The position numbers and the translations under genes were made by a program. Shown here in pieces: positions 34,880-43,865 of a stretch of DNA of 64,000 bases. Source of the DNA: Spirosoma sp. KUDC1026 (GTDB lineage Bacteria > Bacteroidota > Bacteroidia > Cytophagales > Spirosomataceae). Positions within the stretch are counted from its first letter, which is position 1. Each line of letters starts with the position of its first letter. The notes beneath the pieces are model-generated. The model was not told where the DNA came from, ran no database searches, and saw nothing but the letters and a program-made list of their open reading frames with translations. The DNA is taken from the NCBI RefSeq assembly GCF_013375035.1, contig NZ_CP056032.1, positions 3,718,001 through 3,782,000 of the forward strand, written 5' to 3'.

Positions 34880-34977
34880 GAGTGAAAGTGCGAAAGAGCG
34901 AATGAGTGAAAGAGTAAATGAGCGAAAGAGCGAAAAATGGCTGACGCATAGATCGCTCTTTCACTCATTCACTCTTT
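34880..34977. repeat. 8-bp GAGYGAAA repeat cluster, copy C (inverted pair)
   Basis: Seven octamers from GAGTGAAA to GAGCGAAA run at 34880-34936, and the reverse complements of about three octamers follow at 34953-34977, separated by a 16-nt loop. The RNA can fold into a hairpin. The cluster separates the EVE and DinB genes. Confidence 0.85.
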
Positions 34978-34979
34978 AA

Positions 34980-35552
34980 TCAATAGTAGTCATCGTGTTC
35001 GCTGCTGCTGCCGAATGGGGAGCCGTATTCGTCAACGTCATTCTCGTAGCGAGAGCCTGCGCCCTGAAAGGTAAATGCTTTTTTCAGGATCACGATCTGC
35101 CCGGTATGGTACAGGTCGTGGTTGATGATGCCGTGCAACATGTCGTAGTACGTGTACTGTCGACCGGGTACAATGTCTTCCAGGAACTCATCATCATCGC
35201 GCTTGTCAAGTTCATTGATCAGTTCTTCCTGACTCAGACTCAGCTCCATTTCCAGGGCTTCCCACTCGAAATCATCAATCTTGTCGGGCAGGGCACCGAA
35301 ATCTTTAGCGGGTGTTGTAATGTCAAAATCGGCATCGCCCTGCATTTTTTTCACGCAGAAGATGCGCCAGCTGGTCATGTGAAAAACCAGTTCGGCAATG
35401 GTATGTGTATTTGGGGTAATCCGTCGACCCGCCATGGCTGGCGTAACACCCCGCAGGGCTTCAACGACCGAGGGGCCGTGCCAGGCTTCTTCGCTCTCGT
35501 ACGTTGTGTTCAGCAGGTCTATTATACGAATCAGTTCGTCGTTGGCAATCAT
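34980..35552 (-). CDS. DinB-family protein
   Basis: A 190-residue four-helix-bundle protein. The three metal-binding histidines of DinB-like proteins are visible at ELVFHMTSWRI (about residue 58) and in NHDLYHTGQIVILK (about 141-154). DinB relatives include thiol-dependent transferases and damage-inducible hydrolases; the particular role is not evident. The C-terminus is Asp/Glu/Gly-rich and probably disordered. It is the last gene before a 711-bp gene-free gap. Confidence 0.88.
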   Translation of the reverse strand: MIANDELIRIIDLLNTTYESEEAWHGPSVVEALRGVTPAMAGRRITPNTHTIAELVFHMTSWRIFCVKKMQGDADFDITTPAKDFGALPDKIDDFEWEALEMELSLSQEELINELDKRDDDEFLEDIVPGRQYTYYDMLHGIINHDLYHTGQIVILKKAFTFQGAGSRYENDVDEYGSPFGSSSEHDDYY

Positions 35553-36263
35553 AGTGTAATAAGTTGGCGCGTTGTGTATTGTCTCCTACAGCCGTATCCG
35601 CTGATCATTGCCGTTCGCAACGACGACGCTGCCGGCAACTGATATAATACACAAATGGGCAACAAAGTTACGGGAATAATTGCAGGCAAGGAAAAAACAA
35701 CAAGCTACGAAAGAAATAAAGACAGAGCCGCCATTGTGCTGGCGGATTGAGCCCAGAAACTATGTAACCGGTATATACACAAAGATAGATTTGATGAAAA
35801 ATAATTTAATAAGTTTTTCAATTGATTTATGATGACGATGCAACTACTTATCTTATTTTTGTCCTAACTGGTACCAACAGACGCCTGATAAGTAGAAAGC
35901 AGTATAACCAAATGAGCATTACAAAAAATTATATGTACTCACATTTTTAAATAAATAAACTTGTATAGACTAAAATGCCTATAAATCAACAAAATATACC
36001 ACTAAATTAATAATAAGAAACATAGACAAATAGAGTAATAGCATGAGTAAAAACCCTTAATTTTCTCTGAAGACGATCGGCAGACGCCAGCCTGACTCTG
36101 GATTTGCCTATTGAAAATTTACAATTTAGAACAGAAAGCAATTATCACAACGATTTGAAAAAACAGAGTATCAGCTTGTCCTAACAAACACAGCCGAGTG
36201 ATTTAATTGACCGTGTCGATTACAATTTACTTAACCTAACTTCCCCTAAACTAACACGTCAAA
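35553..36263. other. Gene-free AT-rich gap upstream of the ECF sigma gene
   Basis: No open frame that I can support lies here. The stretch 35770-36230 is distinctly AT-rich compared with its flanks. It includes TATTTTTG at 35854-35861 (a -7-like box without a proper -33) and no strong hairpin. It could hold distal promoter elements of the sigma factor gene or an untranslated RNA. Confidence 0.5.
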
Positions 36264-36818
36264 ATGGTTACGCATCACAAACTTAAAGACGAGGAACTGA
36301 TTCGTATGTATTTGCGAACACAGCAAAATGGCTATTTTGAAACGCTTTATAATCGCTACGTTAGTAAAGTTTATCGACGCTGTCTGTCACTAACCAAGGA
36401 CTCTGCCAAGGCCGAGGATTTTACCCATGATATCTTTATCCGGGTCTACGGTAACCTCATTAATTTTAAAGAGCATTCTGCTTTTTCCACCTGGCTTTAT
36501 TCGATTTCCTACAACTACTGCATGGATCAGCTGCGGTACGCCAACCGGCTTCCTACCGTTGAGCTGGCGCAGGAATCCGACAACCACTGGATTGATAACG
36601 CCGAAAGTGAACTGCTCGAAATGCAGCTTCAGCACCTGACGCAGGTGATGCGGACCATCTCGCCCGATGAGCTGCAGATGCTGCGGATGAAATACGAAGA
36701 GGGCATGGACATCAAGGAGATTGCCCAGCAGCTGGATCTGAGAGACAGCGCGGTGAAAATGCGCCTGAAACGCACCCGCGACAAAATCAGAAAACTTTTT
36801 ACGGAGCAGGAGTACTAG
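36264..36818 (+). CDS. ECF RNA polymerase sigma factor
   Basis: A 184-residue sigma-70 family extracytoplasmic-function factor. Region 2 is YNRYVSKVYRRCLSLTKDSA (about residues 28-47) with HDIFIRVYGNL, FSTWLYSISYNYCMDQLR, and region 4 is MRTISPDELQMLRMKYEEGM plus DIKEIAQQLDLRDSAVKMRL (about 149-168). It would direct RNA polymerase to a small regulon, often envelope stress. No anti-sigma gene follows; the next gene is convergent and overlaps its stop codon by 4 nt, so regulation is probably transcriptional or by a distant partner. Confidence 0.93.
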   Translation: MVTHHKLKDEELIRMYLRTQQNGYFETLYNRYVSKVYRRCLSLTKDSAKAEDFTHDIFIRVYGNLINFKEHSAFSTWLYSISYNYCMDQLRYANRLPTVELAQESDNHWIDNAESELLEMQLQHLTQVMRTISPDELQMLRMKYEEGMDIKEIAQQLDLRDSAVKMRLKRTRDKIRKLFTEQEY

Positions 36819-37570
36819 TCGGCCACCATCACGGAATCTTCCTGAGGAACGGGCGAAACAGCCGCCGGCCGGCGGCTACGCTCCCAGTTTCCTTTTTCGA
36901 ACGCAGGCCGCTGGATATAGACGTCCAGCAGGGTATTTGGCCGCGCCAGGTACTCGCGCAGCAGGGTCCGGAGCGAATAGCCGTCCGGAACATCCTGCGC
37001 GGCAAAAGCAATTGCTTCGATTCCCTCGTGGTTGCTGATGAACAGCGCACGGGCGTTGTGAAAATTCTGGGAGATAATCGTAATCTTTTCCTGATTAAAG
37101 ACTTCTTTGCAGCGTACTACCGAATCAAACGTCCGGTAGCCCGCGTAGTCGAGGGTCATCACCGATTCCGGCACCCCCAGCTTCACAAGGGCCCGCTGCA
37201 TGTCGGCGGGTTCGTTGTAGTATTCAGAATCGTTATTTCCGCTCAGAATGAGGTACTTTATTTTCCCCTCTTTCCAGAGCCGGGCCGACGCTTCCATACG
37301 GTAACGAAAGAATAGATTCTCTTTCCCCGAGCGTACAAACTTGCTCGTTCCCAGTACCAGTCCTACGTCATTGGCTGGTAGCTCGTCGATATCAAAGTAA
37401 ACCTGCTCCCGTGTGCTGTGCACCACCCACCAGTTGGCCGCCAACACGGCAATTGCCCCAACAAACGCCAGGGCAATTGCCGTCTTTATGGTCCATTTGA
37501 CCACACGCACACCCGGCGCTTCGCGGGGCGCTCCGTCGTTGTAATCAGCTGTGGACAAAGTGGTATTCAT
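36815..37570 (-). CDS. SanA/ElyC/YdcF-family membrane protein (DUF218)
   Basis: A 251-residue protein with one N-terminal transmembrane helix (about residues 28-50) and a periplasmic DUF218 domain. The domain shows ANDVGLVLGTSKFVRSG (about 64-80), IKYLILSGNNDSEYYNEPAD and LDYAGYRTFDSVVRCKEVF. In E. coli SanA and ElyC are tied to envelope and peptidoglycan integrity at high or low temperature. The stop codon overlaps the end of the ECF sigma gene by 4 nt on the opposite strand. Confidence 0.88.
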   Translation of the reverse strand: MNTTLSTADYNDGAPREAPGVRVVKWTIKTAIALAFVGAIAVLAANWWVVHSTREQVYFDIDELPANDVGLVLGTSKFVRSGKENLFFRYRMEASARLWKEGKIKYLILSGNNDSEYYNEPADMQRALVKLGVPESVMTLDYAGYRTFDSVVRCKEVFNQEKITIISQNFHNARALFISNHEGIEAIAFAAQDVPDGYSLRTLLREYLARPNTLLDVYIQRPAFEKGNWERSRRPAAVSPVPQEDSVMVAD

Positions 37571-37605
37571 TTCACAGATTTACACACGCGTTAACCGCGT
37601 ACTCG

Positions 37606-40320
37606 CTACGAAAACAGGCCTAGCTGTACGGATTCTTTCTCGTCGGAAGCCGTGTCCTCATCGAGGGGTACGGCCGCCGGGGTTGCTGCCCTGGCAGCGG
37701 ATGGTACTACTACTTTGGGTTCGGCCAGCCGGACGTCCTTCACGCGGGCAAACGGCAGTTTATTACCCAGCGCCTTCCAGCCCCGTATCTCAATAAAACC
37801 TTCGGGCTCCAGCATCATCGTTTCAACCGGTCCCCGGTCTTTTACCTGGTGTACCAGTTCAATACGTGGGTACTGATCCAGCGTAACGGCCAGCAGCTTA
37901 GAGCCTTTCGCGTCGCCAATAATACTGAATTTCTTGTCAAGCGACGTCGTTTCGATTTTGAACCGCTTCACATACCACGCCTTCTGATTAGCTTCGTAAT
38001 ACACCGCCGACAGAACGCAGTCCGGATCAAACTTCTCCAGTACCGTAATGTCACCGTGTTCGTAGCGATTTGTCAGATCGAAGCTGGTCAGCTCATACTG
38101 CCCGTCTTTATAAACGACCAGAATACTGTCTTTCGCGTCGAAATTACCCAGCAACCGACCCCGCTCGTCGCGATTGAGCCGCCCCAGGTGCTCATCGTAC
38201 CAGATGTCGACTCCACCCAGCGTAGACACCCCGCCCGTTTTCAGCGTCAGCTTCCGGACCGGGTATTTCGTCAGGATGTTGCCCTGCGCCGAGCGGTTTT
38301 TGATCCCAACCGAAGCAAAATCATAGTCGAACTGCTTTAGTTTGGCCGAACTCTGCGCGGTTAGGTTTACCGTAATCACTTCGGCCTCCCCGTTGTCGTT
38401 GGCGCTGAAATACGTGATCTTCGATTTAGGATTTCCCATCGTCAGGTCATACTCCCGATCACGCGTTACGCCCGTCACGGGGAAACGTTTAACCATCGAA
38501 ATGCCCGATTTGGCATCCAGGTAGACCAGGTTGTAGATTTTCCGTTCGTCGTTTTTCTTAAAGACCGACACGTAGAGAATATCCTTACCCACGAATACCT
38601 TTTCCTGAACTTTTGTCACCAGGCACTTACCGTCCCGCCGGAACACGATGATGTCATCAATGTCCGAACAATCGCTGACGTATTCGTCTTTTTTAAGACC
38701 GTAGCCGATGAACCCGCCTTCCCGGTCAACATAAAGTTTCTGGTTGGCAGCAGCCACTACGTTGGCAGCAATGGTATTGAACGCCCGGATTTCGGTCTTG
38801 CGCTCACGGCCTTTGCCGTATTTCTTCTGCAGGTCTTTGTAGTAGTTGATGGCAAAGCGGGTGATGTTCGCCAGGTTGTCCTCGGTTTCGGCCAGTTCCT
38901 GCTCCAGCCGACGCATCAGTTCATCCGCCTTGAACCCATCAAATTTAGAAATTCGCTTGATCTTGATCTCCGTCAGGCGAATCAGATCGTCCTCCACGAT
39001 ATCGCGGTAGAACTGCTTCTTGAACGGTTTGAGCGCTTTGTCGATCGTGGCCAGAACAGCGTCGAAGGTTTCGCACTCTTCGATTTTCCGGTAGATCCGG
39101 TTCTCAATAAAGATTTTTTCAAGCGAGCTGTACAGCAGCCGCTCCATTAACTCACCCCGGCGAATCTCCAGCTCGCGCTGCAGCAGGTGCACCGTCTGGT
39201 GGGTATTTACCCGCAGAATATCGAGTACACTCACGAAATGCGGCTTGTCGCCGATGATCACGCAGGCGTTGGGCGAGATAGACACCTCGCAGTCGGTGAA
39301 GGCGTAGAGCGCATCAATCGTTACGTCCGGCGATACGCCCGGCTGCAGATGCACCAGGATCTCCACATCTTTGGCTGTGTTGTCGACCACGGCCGCAACG
39401 TTCCGGCTTGGCGCCTTGATCCGGATTTTACCCAGTTCGGCGGCTTTAACGATCGAATCGATCAGCTGCGAGGTTGTTACGCCAAAGGGAACGTCGCGAA
39501 TGGCCAGCGTCTTTTTGTCAACCTCTTCAATCCGGGCCCGAACGCGGACCTTACCGCCCCGGTGGCCGTCGTTGTAGTTGCTCACGTCGATGAGACCGCC
39601 GGTCTGAAAATCCGGGTACAGCACCACGGGTTTATCTTTCAGAATCTGGATCGAAGCCTCGATCAACTCGTTGAAGTTGTGCGGCAGAATCTTGGTCGAT
39701 AGCCCGACCGCAATCCCTTCGACGCCCTGGGCCAGCAGCAACGGAAATTTTACCGGCAGAGTTACGGGCTCCTTTTTACGACCATCGTACGAGAGCTGCC
39801 ATTCGGTCGTCTTATCATTGTAGACCGTATCCAGCGCAAACTTCGACAGGCGAACTTCAATATAACGGGGGGCAGCCGCGCCATCGCCCGTCCGGACATC
39901 GCCCCAGCTCCCCTGCGTATCGAACAGTAATTCTTTCTGACCGATGTTCACAAGCGCTTCGCCAATGGAGGCATCCCCGTGGGGGTGGAACTGCATCGTC
40001 TGCCCGATCACATTGGCTACTTTATTGAAGCGGCCGTCGTCCATCTCGTGCAGGGCGTGGAGAATCCGGCGCTGCACGGGTTTGAGGCCATCCTCAACGG
40101 CGGGCACAGCCCGTTCAAGGATAACATACGACGCATAATCCAGAAAATAATTCTGATACAGGCCCGACACGACCGTTTGGTCGTGCAGACTCGCGGCTCC
40201 CGCATCAGCCATTTGTTCATCGGCCCCGGTCGACTCAACGGCTGCGTCCTCCGGCGCAGGCTGGTCAGCGCCGGCTTGCCGTTCGTCGTCTGTCGGGTCC
40301 AGATTTTCTTCGTTCATCAT
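37606..40320 (-). CDS. parC: DNA topoisomerase IV subunit A (ParC-like)
   Basis: A 904-residue type IIA topoisomerase A subunit, longer and more divergent than the GyrA in this window. It has an acidic N-terminal extension, then PVQRRILHALHEMDDGRFNK, FHPHGDASIGEALVNIG (about 111-127) and the active-site tyrosine in AAPRYIEVRL (Tyr about 153). The C-terminal beta-pinwheel lacks a GyrA box, as expected for ParC, which decatenates daughter chromosomes with ParE. The quinolone-pocket Ser is replaced by Ala-Ser context (HPHGDASIG). parE is not adjacent here. Two ATG codons (40320, 40317) are possible. Confidence 0.92.
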   Translation of the reverse strand: MMNEENLDPTDDERQAGADQPAPEDAAVESTGADEQMADAGAASLHDQTVVSGLYQNYFLDYASYVILERAVPAVEDGLKPVQRRILHALHEMDDGRFNKVANVIGQTMQFHPHGDASIGEALVNIGQKELLFDTQGSWGDVRTGDGAAAPRYIEVRLSKFALDTVYNDKTTEWQLSYDGRKKEPVTLPVKFPLLLAQGVEGIAVGLSTKILPHNFNELIEASIQILKDKPVVLYPDFQTGGLIDVSNYNDGHRGGKVRVRARIEEVDKKTLAIRDVPFGVTTSQLIDSIVKAAELGKIRIKAPSRNVAAVVDNTAKDVEILVHLQPGVSPDVTIDALYAFTDCEVSISPNACVIIGDKPHFVSVLDILRVNTHQTVHLLQRELEIRRGELMERLLYSSLEKIFIENRIYRKIEECETFDAVLATIDKALKPFKKQFYRDIVEDDLIRLTEIKIKRISKFDGFKADELMRRLEQELAETEDNLANITRFAINYYKDLQKKYGKGRERKTEIRAFNTIAANVVAAANQKLYVDREGGFIGYGLKKDEYVSDCSDIDDIIVFRRDGKCLVTKVQEKVFVGKDILYVSVFKKNDERKIYNLVYLDAKSGISMVKRFPVTGVTRDREYDLTMGNPKSKITYFSANDNGEAEVITVNLTAQSSAKLKQFDYDFASVGIKNRSAQGNILTKYPVRKLTLKTGGVSTLGGVDIWYDEHLGRLNRDERGRLLGNFDAKDSILVVYKDGQYELTSFDLTNRYEHGDITVLEKFDPDCVLSAVYYEANQKAWYVKRFKIETTSLDKKFSIIGDAKGSKLLAVTLDQYPRIELVHQVKDRGPVETMMLEPEGFIEIRGWKALGNKLPFARVKDVRLAEPKVVVPSAARAATPAAVPLDEDTASDEKESVQLGLFS

Positions 40321-40474
40321 GAATGACTACTAACCTTTTTCAACTAAAAATTGGCGGGATTATTTACCCATTCCGATGGCAATCGGCTCCTTAAATATAC
40401 AAAAAAAAGTTTAAAAACCGGCCTATTGACCGTAAAAAGGCCTATTCCGTTTTGTTTAGTGAAAGCCGGTCGGG

Positions 40475-41407
40475 CTAGTACCCTTTGGTGAGATCCACCC
40501 TGTTCTCCAGCGGTTCGCCCGCCTGGAAATGCTGGAGATTGCGAAGAAACAGATCGACTTTACCGCCATCCTCGTCGGGTTGACCGCCCCCCGTGTGCTG
40601 GGTCAGCAGGACGGTTGGCAGCGACCAGAGGGGGCTATCGGCCGGGAGGGGCTCTTCAGCCGTTACGTCCAGCACCGCCCCACCCAGTTTTTTCGTCTGC
40701 AGAGCGGCAATCAGAGCCGGCTCGTCGGTGGTGGTTCCCCGGCCAACGTTGGCGTAGATACTCGTCGGTGTCATGGCTGCGATCAGCTCGGCGGAGAAAA
40801 ACCCGCGGGCCGAGCCGGGCAGGCAGTTAATGACAATATCCGTATCCGGCAGGACTGCTTTTAGTTCGTCGACGGAATGCAGGTCAGCCCGCGGATCAGT
40901 ACGGGCCAGCATTTTCGTGTCGCAGGAAAACCCCGTCAGCATCTGCTTCACCGCCTGCCCAATGGTCCCGGTCCCGAGAATGACCACCCGCTTTTTCAGC
41001 AGCAGCCCCATCCGGTTGCGGACGGGCACTCCTACCCATACCTTGCGATCCTGTTCAACGGCCAGTTCGGGAATCCGGCGGTAGAGTGCCATAACCCCGG
41101 CGACCATTGTTTCGGCGCAGGGCCAGGCAAAATAATCGCCCATGTTGGCTACGGCAGCCGCCACCTGAACCTGGGCGTACTTATCGAATCCCGCCGAGTC
41201 CAGCTGCCAGAAGTTGAGCTCGGGCAGTGGTTCACGAAACCAGTCCGGGTCGGGGTTCCCCATCAGCACGTTCGCCGTACGAAAGGCCGCCAACTGCTCG
41301 TCGTTCGGCAAATCCTGTTTAACCAGTAGGGTTGCATCGGGCGGTATCGCCTGCTGAATCCGGGCTTTGAGCGTAGCATCCAGCTTGGTGTTTACAAAAA
41401 CGATCAT
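40475..41407 (-). CDS. D-2-hydroxyacid dehydrogenase
   Basis: A 310-residue NAD(P)-dependent dehydrogenase of the formate/D-lactate group. The Rossmann motif is VVILGTGTIGQAVKQMLTGF (about residues 141-160). Catalytic Arg, Glu and His are in VINCLPGSARG (near 189-199), LDVTAEEPLPADSPL (about 246-260) and TQHTGGGQP (about 269-277). It reduces 2-keto acids such as glyoxylate or hydroxypyruvate, or acts in reverse. The gene stands alone on the minus strand. Confidence 0.9.
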   Translation of the reverse strand: MIVFVNTKLDATLKARIQQAIPPDATLLVKQDLPNDEQLAAFRTANVLMGNPDPDWFREPLPELNFWQLDSAGFDKYAQVQVAAAVANMGDYFAWPCAETMVAGVMALYRRIPELAVEQDRKVWVGVPVRNRMGLLLKKRVVILGTGTIGQAVKQMLTGFSCDTKMLARTDPRADLHSVDELKAVLPDTDIVINCLPGSARGFFSAELIAAMTPTSIYANVGRGTTTDEPALIAALQTKKLGGAVLDVTAEEPLPADSPLWSLPTVLLTQHTGGGQPDEDGGKVDLFLRNLQHFQAGEPLENRVDLTKGY

Positions 41408-41455
41408 ACCGCTAGTTACGCAAAAACGACCAATTTGGTTGCGGCTCTCCGGCGA

Positions 41456-42670
41456 TTACGCGGTCCGTACAGGAAATTGCCTGCCGGCTCGGAGCGGTTG
41501 CAGATTAACGATGCAACGTACCAGCAGGGTCATTGGAAAGACGACGTCAACACCACCCGGCACGTGGGATAACAATATGCCCAGGATGATCAGCACGGCC
41601 GTTCCACCAAAGTACAGCGTCCGGCGTCGGGCTGTCGTGCTTTTCCCCGTTACCCAGTAGACCAGCGGCAGATGCAGCGGCATCAGGTAAAGCAGCGTCG
41701 GGTTCCAGGCCGTTACGCCGTGATCGGTAGCCACCCAGAGCAGGAACAAAAACCAGCCGCAGACGCCCGAAAAGCAGAACAACAGCCGGTCGAGCCACCG
41801 GTCCACGATACCACGCTGGTACCGACGAATGGTAAAGAAAGCCACCGCTATGCCGAACAGGGCAAAGACAACTTCGGGATCAAAAATAACCGGCAGTTCC
41901 TGCGGAAACGTACGCTGTCCGGCAAACAGCGTACGGTCACTGCTCATCAGGGGAACAATGCTGCCGTTGGCCTGCCGGAGTTTGGCGCTGGCCAGTTGAT
42001 CATGTACCTGATCGGGCAGGTACATGGCGTGCCAGCCATCGGTCTGCTCGTCGGCGGGTTGGCCGATGGCCAGGTTCATGCCCAGCCGCGCCCACGCTTT
42101 CTCACCCAGGTACTGGTTCATCCAGTCGCGGTATGATTTACCGGTCATCACCGACCGGGACGGTATCGTCAGGCTGTCGCCACAGGCTTCTGCTATCTTG
42201 TCGCGGGGCCGGGTGGCGCAGTTGTCGTAAAAGAACTTGTACTGATACGTCCGGTTTTCGGGCTGCATATTCGTTTCCAGTACGGCCATCAGCCGCTCCT
42301 TCTGCGCGGGTGTCAGGTTCAGCACCTGCTCCCGCAACGTCCGGTTTTCCTGCTGGTAGGCGTACACAAACAGGTACATGTCGTACGCATCGATGTAATA
42401 GGGCAGGGTGCCGCGCAGAAACTTGACGTAGAAGTTATTTTCGGAAAAGCGGAAGCCACCCCAGCCGTAGGTACGGTCGATATTCTGCGCCGGATCATAG
42501 ACCCGGATGGCGGTATGCCCGAAAACCGAGTACAGATCCTCGCCCGGCCCCGCGGTCAGGAGGCTCATCTGCGCTGAGGGCGACAATCGCTGGGCCGATA
42601 CCGGCACGACAGGCAGCAGAATAGCCAGCAGCCAGCCGACTATCTTTAGTTTATTCCTCGTCGTCCTCAT
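41456..42670 (-). CDS. DUF4105 membrane protein
   Basis: A 404-residue protein with an N-terminal signal peptide (ending near PVSAQ), a periplasmic DUF4105 domain with GEDLYSVFGHTAIRVYDPAQ (about residues 43-62) and YKFFYDNCATRPRDK (about 145-159), and about five C-terminal membrane helices. DUF4105 relates to the Lnb lipoprotein-acyltransferase N-terminal region; a Cys/His pair in the motifs would fit a thiol acyltransfer role, but that is inference. The start at 42670 gives a proper signal peptide; it overlaps the end of rsmI by 20 nt, so the two are co-translated. Confidence 0.85.
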   Translation of the reverse strand: MRTTRNKLKIVGWLLAILLPVVPVSAQRLSPSAQMSLLTAGPGEDLYSVFGHTAIRVYDPAQNIDRTYGWGGFRFSENNFYVKFLRGTLPYYIDAYDMYLFVYAYQQENRTLREQVLNLTPAQKERLMAVLETNMQPENRTYQYKFFYDNCATRPRDKIAEACGDSLTIPSRSVMTGKSYRDWMNQYLGEKAWARLGMNLAIGQPADEQTDGWHAMYLPDQVHDQLASAKLRQANGSIVPLMSSDRTLFAGQRTFPQELPVIFDPEVVFALFGIAVAFFTIRRYQRGIVDRWLDRLLFCFSGVCGWFLFLLWVATDHGVTAWNPTLLYLMPLHLPLVYWVTGKSTTARRRTLYFGGTAVLIILGILLSHVPGGVDVVFPMTLLVRCIVNLQPLRAGRQFPVRTA

Positions 42671-43370
42671 CGGCGTAGGCCCGTTTGTTTTTTCCTTTAC
42701 TGACTTCTTTTCCCTGAACGCAGACAACGATTTCACCCTTTACTGTTTTTTCGCCAAAGTACGTAATTAGTTCGGACAACGGGCCGCGCCGGGTTTCTTC
42801 GAACATTTTGGTCAGTTCGCGCGACACGCTGGCCGGCCGGTCCGGACCGAAAAGGTCGGCAAATTGCTGCAGGGTTTTTAGCAGACGGTGGGGCGATTCG
42901 TAAAAGACCATCGTCCGTTCTTCGCCGGCGAGTTCAGCCAAACGCGTCTGACGGCCTTTCTTGTGGGGCAGGAATCCCTCGAACGTAAAGCGGTCATTAG
43001 GCAGTCCCGAGTTGACCAGCGCCGGCACGAAAGCCGTGGGACCCGGCAGGCACTCCACCGGAATGTCGTGTTTGATACACTCCCGCACCAGCAGGAAACC
43101 CGGATCCGAAATGCCGGGCGTGCCCGCATCGGAGACCAGCGCCAGCGTTTTACCGCTTTTGAGCTGATCGATCAGCCGCTGTACGGTCTGGTGCTCGTTG
43201 AAAATATGGTAACTATGGAGCGGCTTGCTGATAGTGAGGTGACGCAGCAGCACGCCCGACGTGCGGGTGTCCTCAGCCAGGATGGCGTCGGCCTGCTGCA
43301 GCACCTTGATCGCGCGCAGGGTGATGTCGTCGAGATTGCCGATGGGCGTCGGTACGAGAAACAATTTCAT
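42651..43370 (-). CDS. rsmI: 16S rRNA (cytidine(1402)-2'-O)-methyltransferase
   Basis: RsmI (239 residues) methylates C1402 of 16S rRNA at the decoding centre. It has the family start MKLFLVPTPIGNLDDITLRA, the SAM-pocket ILAEDTRTSGVLLRHL, LVSDAGTPGISDPGFLLVRE (about residues 80-99) and PGPTAFVPALVNSGLP. It lies 55 nt after the pterin dehydratase gene and overlaps the DUF4105 gene. The basic C-terminal tail (KGKNKRAYADEDDEE) is an acidic-basic extension. Confidence 0.96.
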   Translation of the reverse strand: MKLFLVPTPIGNLDDITLRAIKVLQQADAILAEDTRTSGVLLRHLTISKPLHSYHIFNEHQTVQRLIDQLKSGKTLALVSDAGTPGISDPGFLLVRECIKHDIPVECLPGPTAFVPALVNSGLPNDRFTFEGFLPHKKGRQTRLAELAGEERTMVFYESPHRLLKTLQQFADLFGPDRPASVSRELTKMFEETRRGPLSELITYFGEKTVKGEIVVCVQGKEVSKGKNKRAYADEDDEE

Positions 43371-43425
43371 GCTGCAAGTTAACGGTCAGCGCGTGGTTCC
43401 CCCACCCTTTTCCCGCAAATCCGTA

Positions 43426-43665
43426 TTACTCAGCTTGCAGAAGCGCATCAATGGCCCGCGCCAGCGTCCAGTCTTTATCGGTAATCACACCAACCGCGTC
43501 GTGGGTCGACAGCCGGATGGTAACCTGATTATACACGTTCGACCACCACGGATGATGATTCTGCTGTTCGGCCAGCAGCGCTACCCGCGTCATAAAGGCG
43601 AATGCCTCACTGAAGTTTAAAAACGTGAACGAGCGCGTGAGCTGATTATCCTGTTCCTGCCACAT
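43426..43665 (-). CDS. 4a-hydroxytetrahydrobiopterin dehydratase-like protein
   Basis: A 79-residue pterin-4a-carbinolamine dehydratase. The motif [24 protein letters not shown] (residues about 18-41; EQQNHHPWW with the active-site histidines) and [19 protein letters not shown] match the family. It regenerates dihydrobiopterin from the carbinolamine made by pterin-dependent hydroxylases, or moonlights in other roles. It begins at ATG. Confidence 0.92.
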   Translation of the reverse strand: MWQEQDNQLTRSFTFLNFSEAFAFMTRVALLAEQQNHHPWWSNVYNQVTIRLSTHDAVGVITDKDWTLARAIDALLQAE

Positions 43666-43865
43666 AGCGGAGCTTTTCTGTGATTAACCCTGACTCTCGC
43701 TAAGTGTTTATACGAACGGGCGGATTAGGCGGGCCGTGCCAGCAGGCGGGTCAGTCGATAAGATAAGGCCCTAAAATGACCATTTGGCGGACGAAACTGT
43801 TACATTAGCTTGCCGTTGTTTGCCCGGAGCATAGCTTCCCGGTAATTTTTTAACGGTTTTCCTGC

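Noticed and set aside
33463..34977. CRISPR-like array
   Set aside because: The repeats are 8-bp units without spacers and no cas gene is present.
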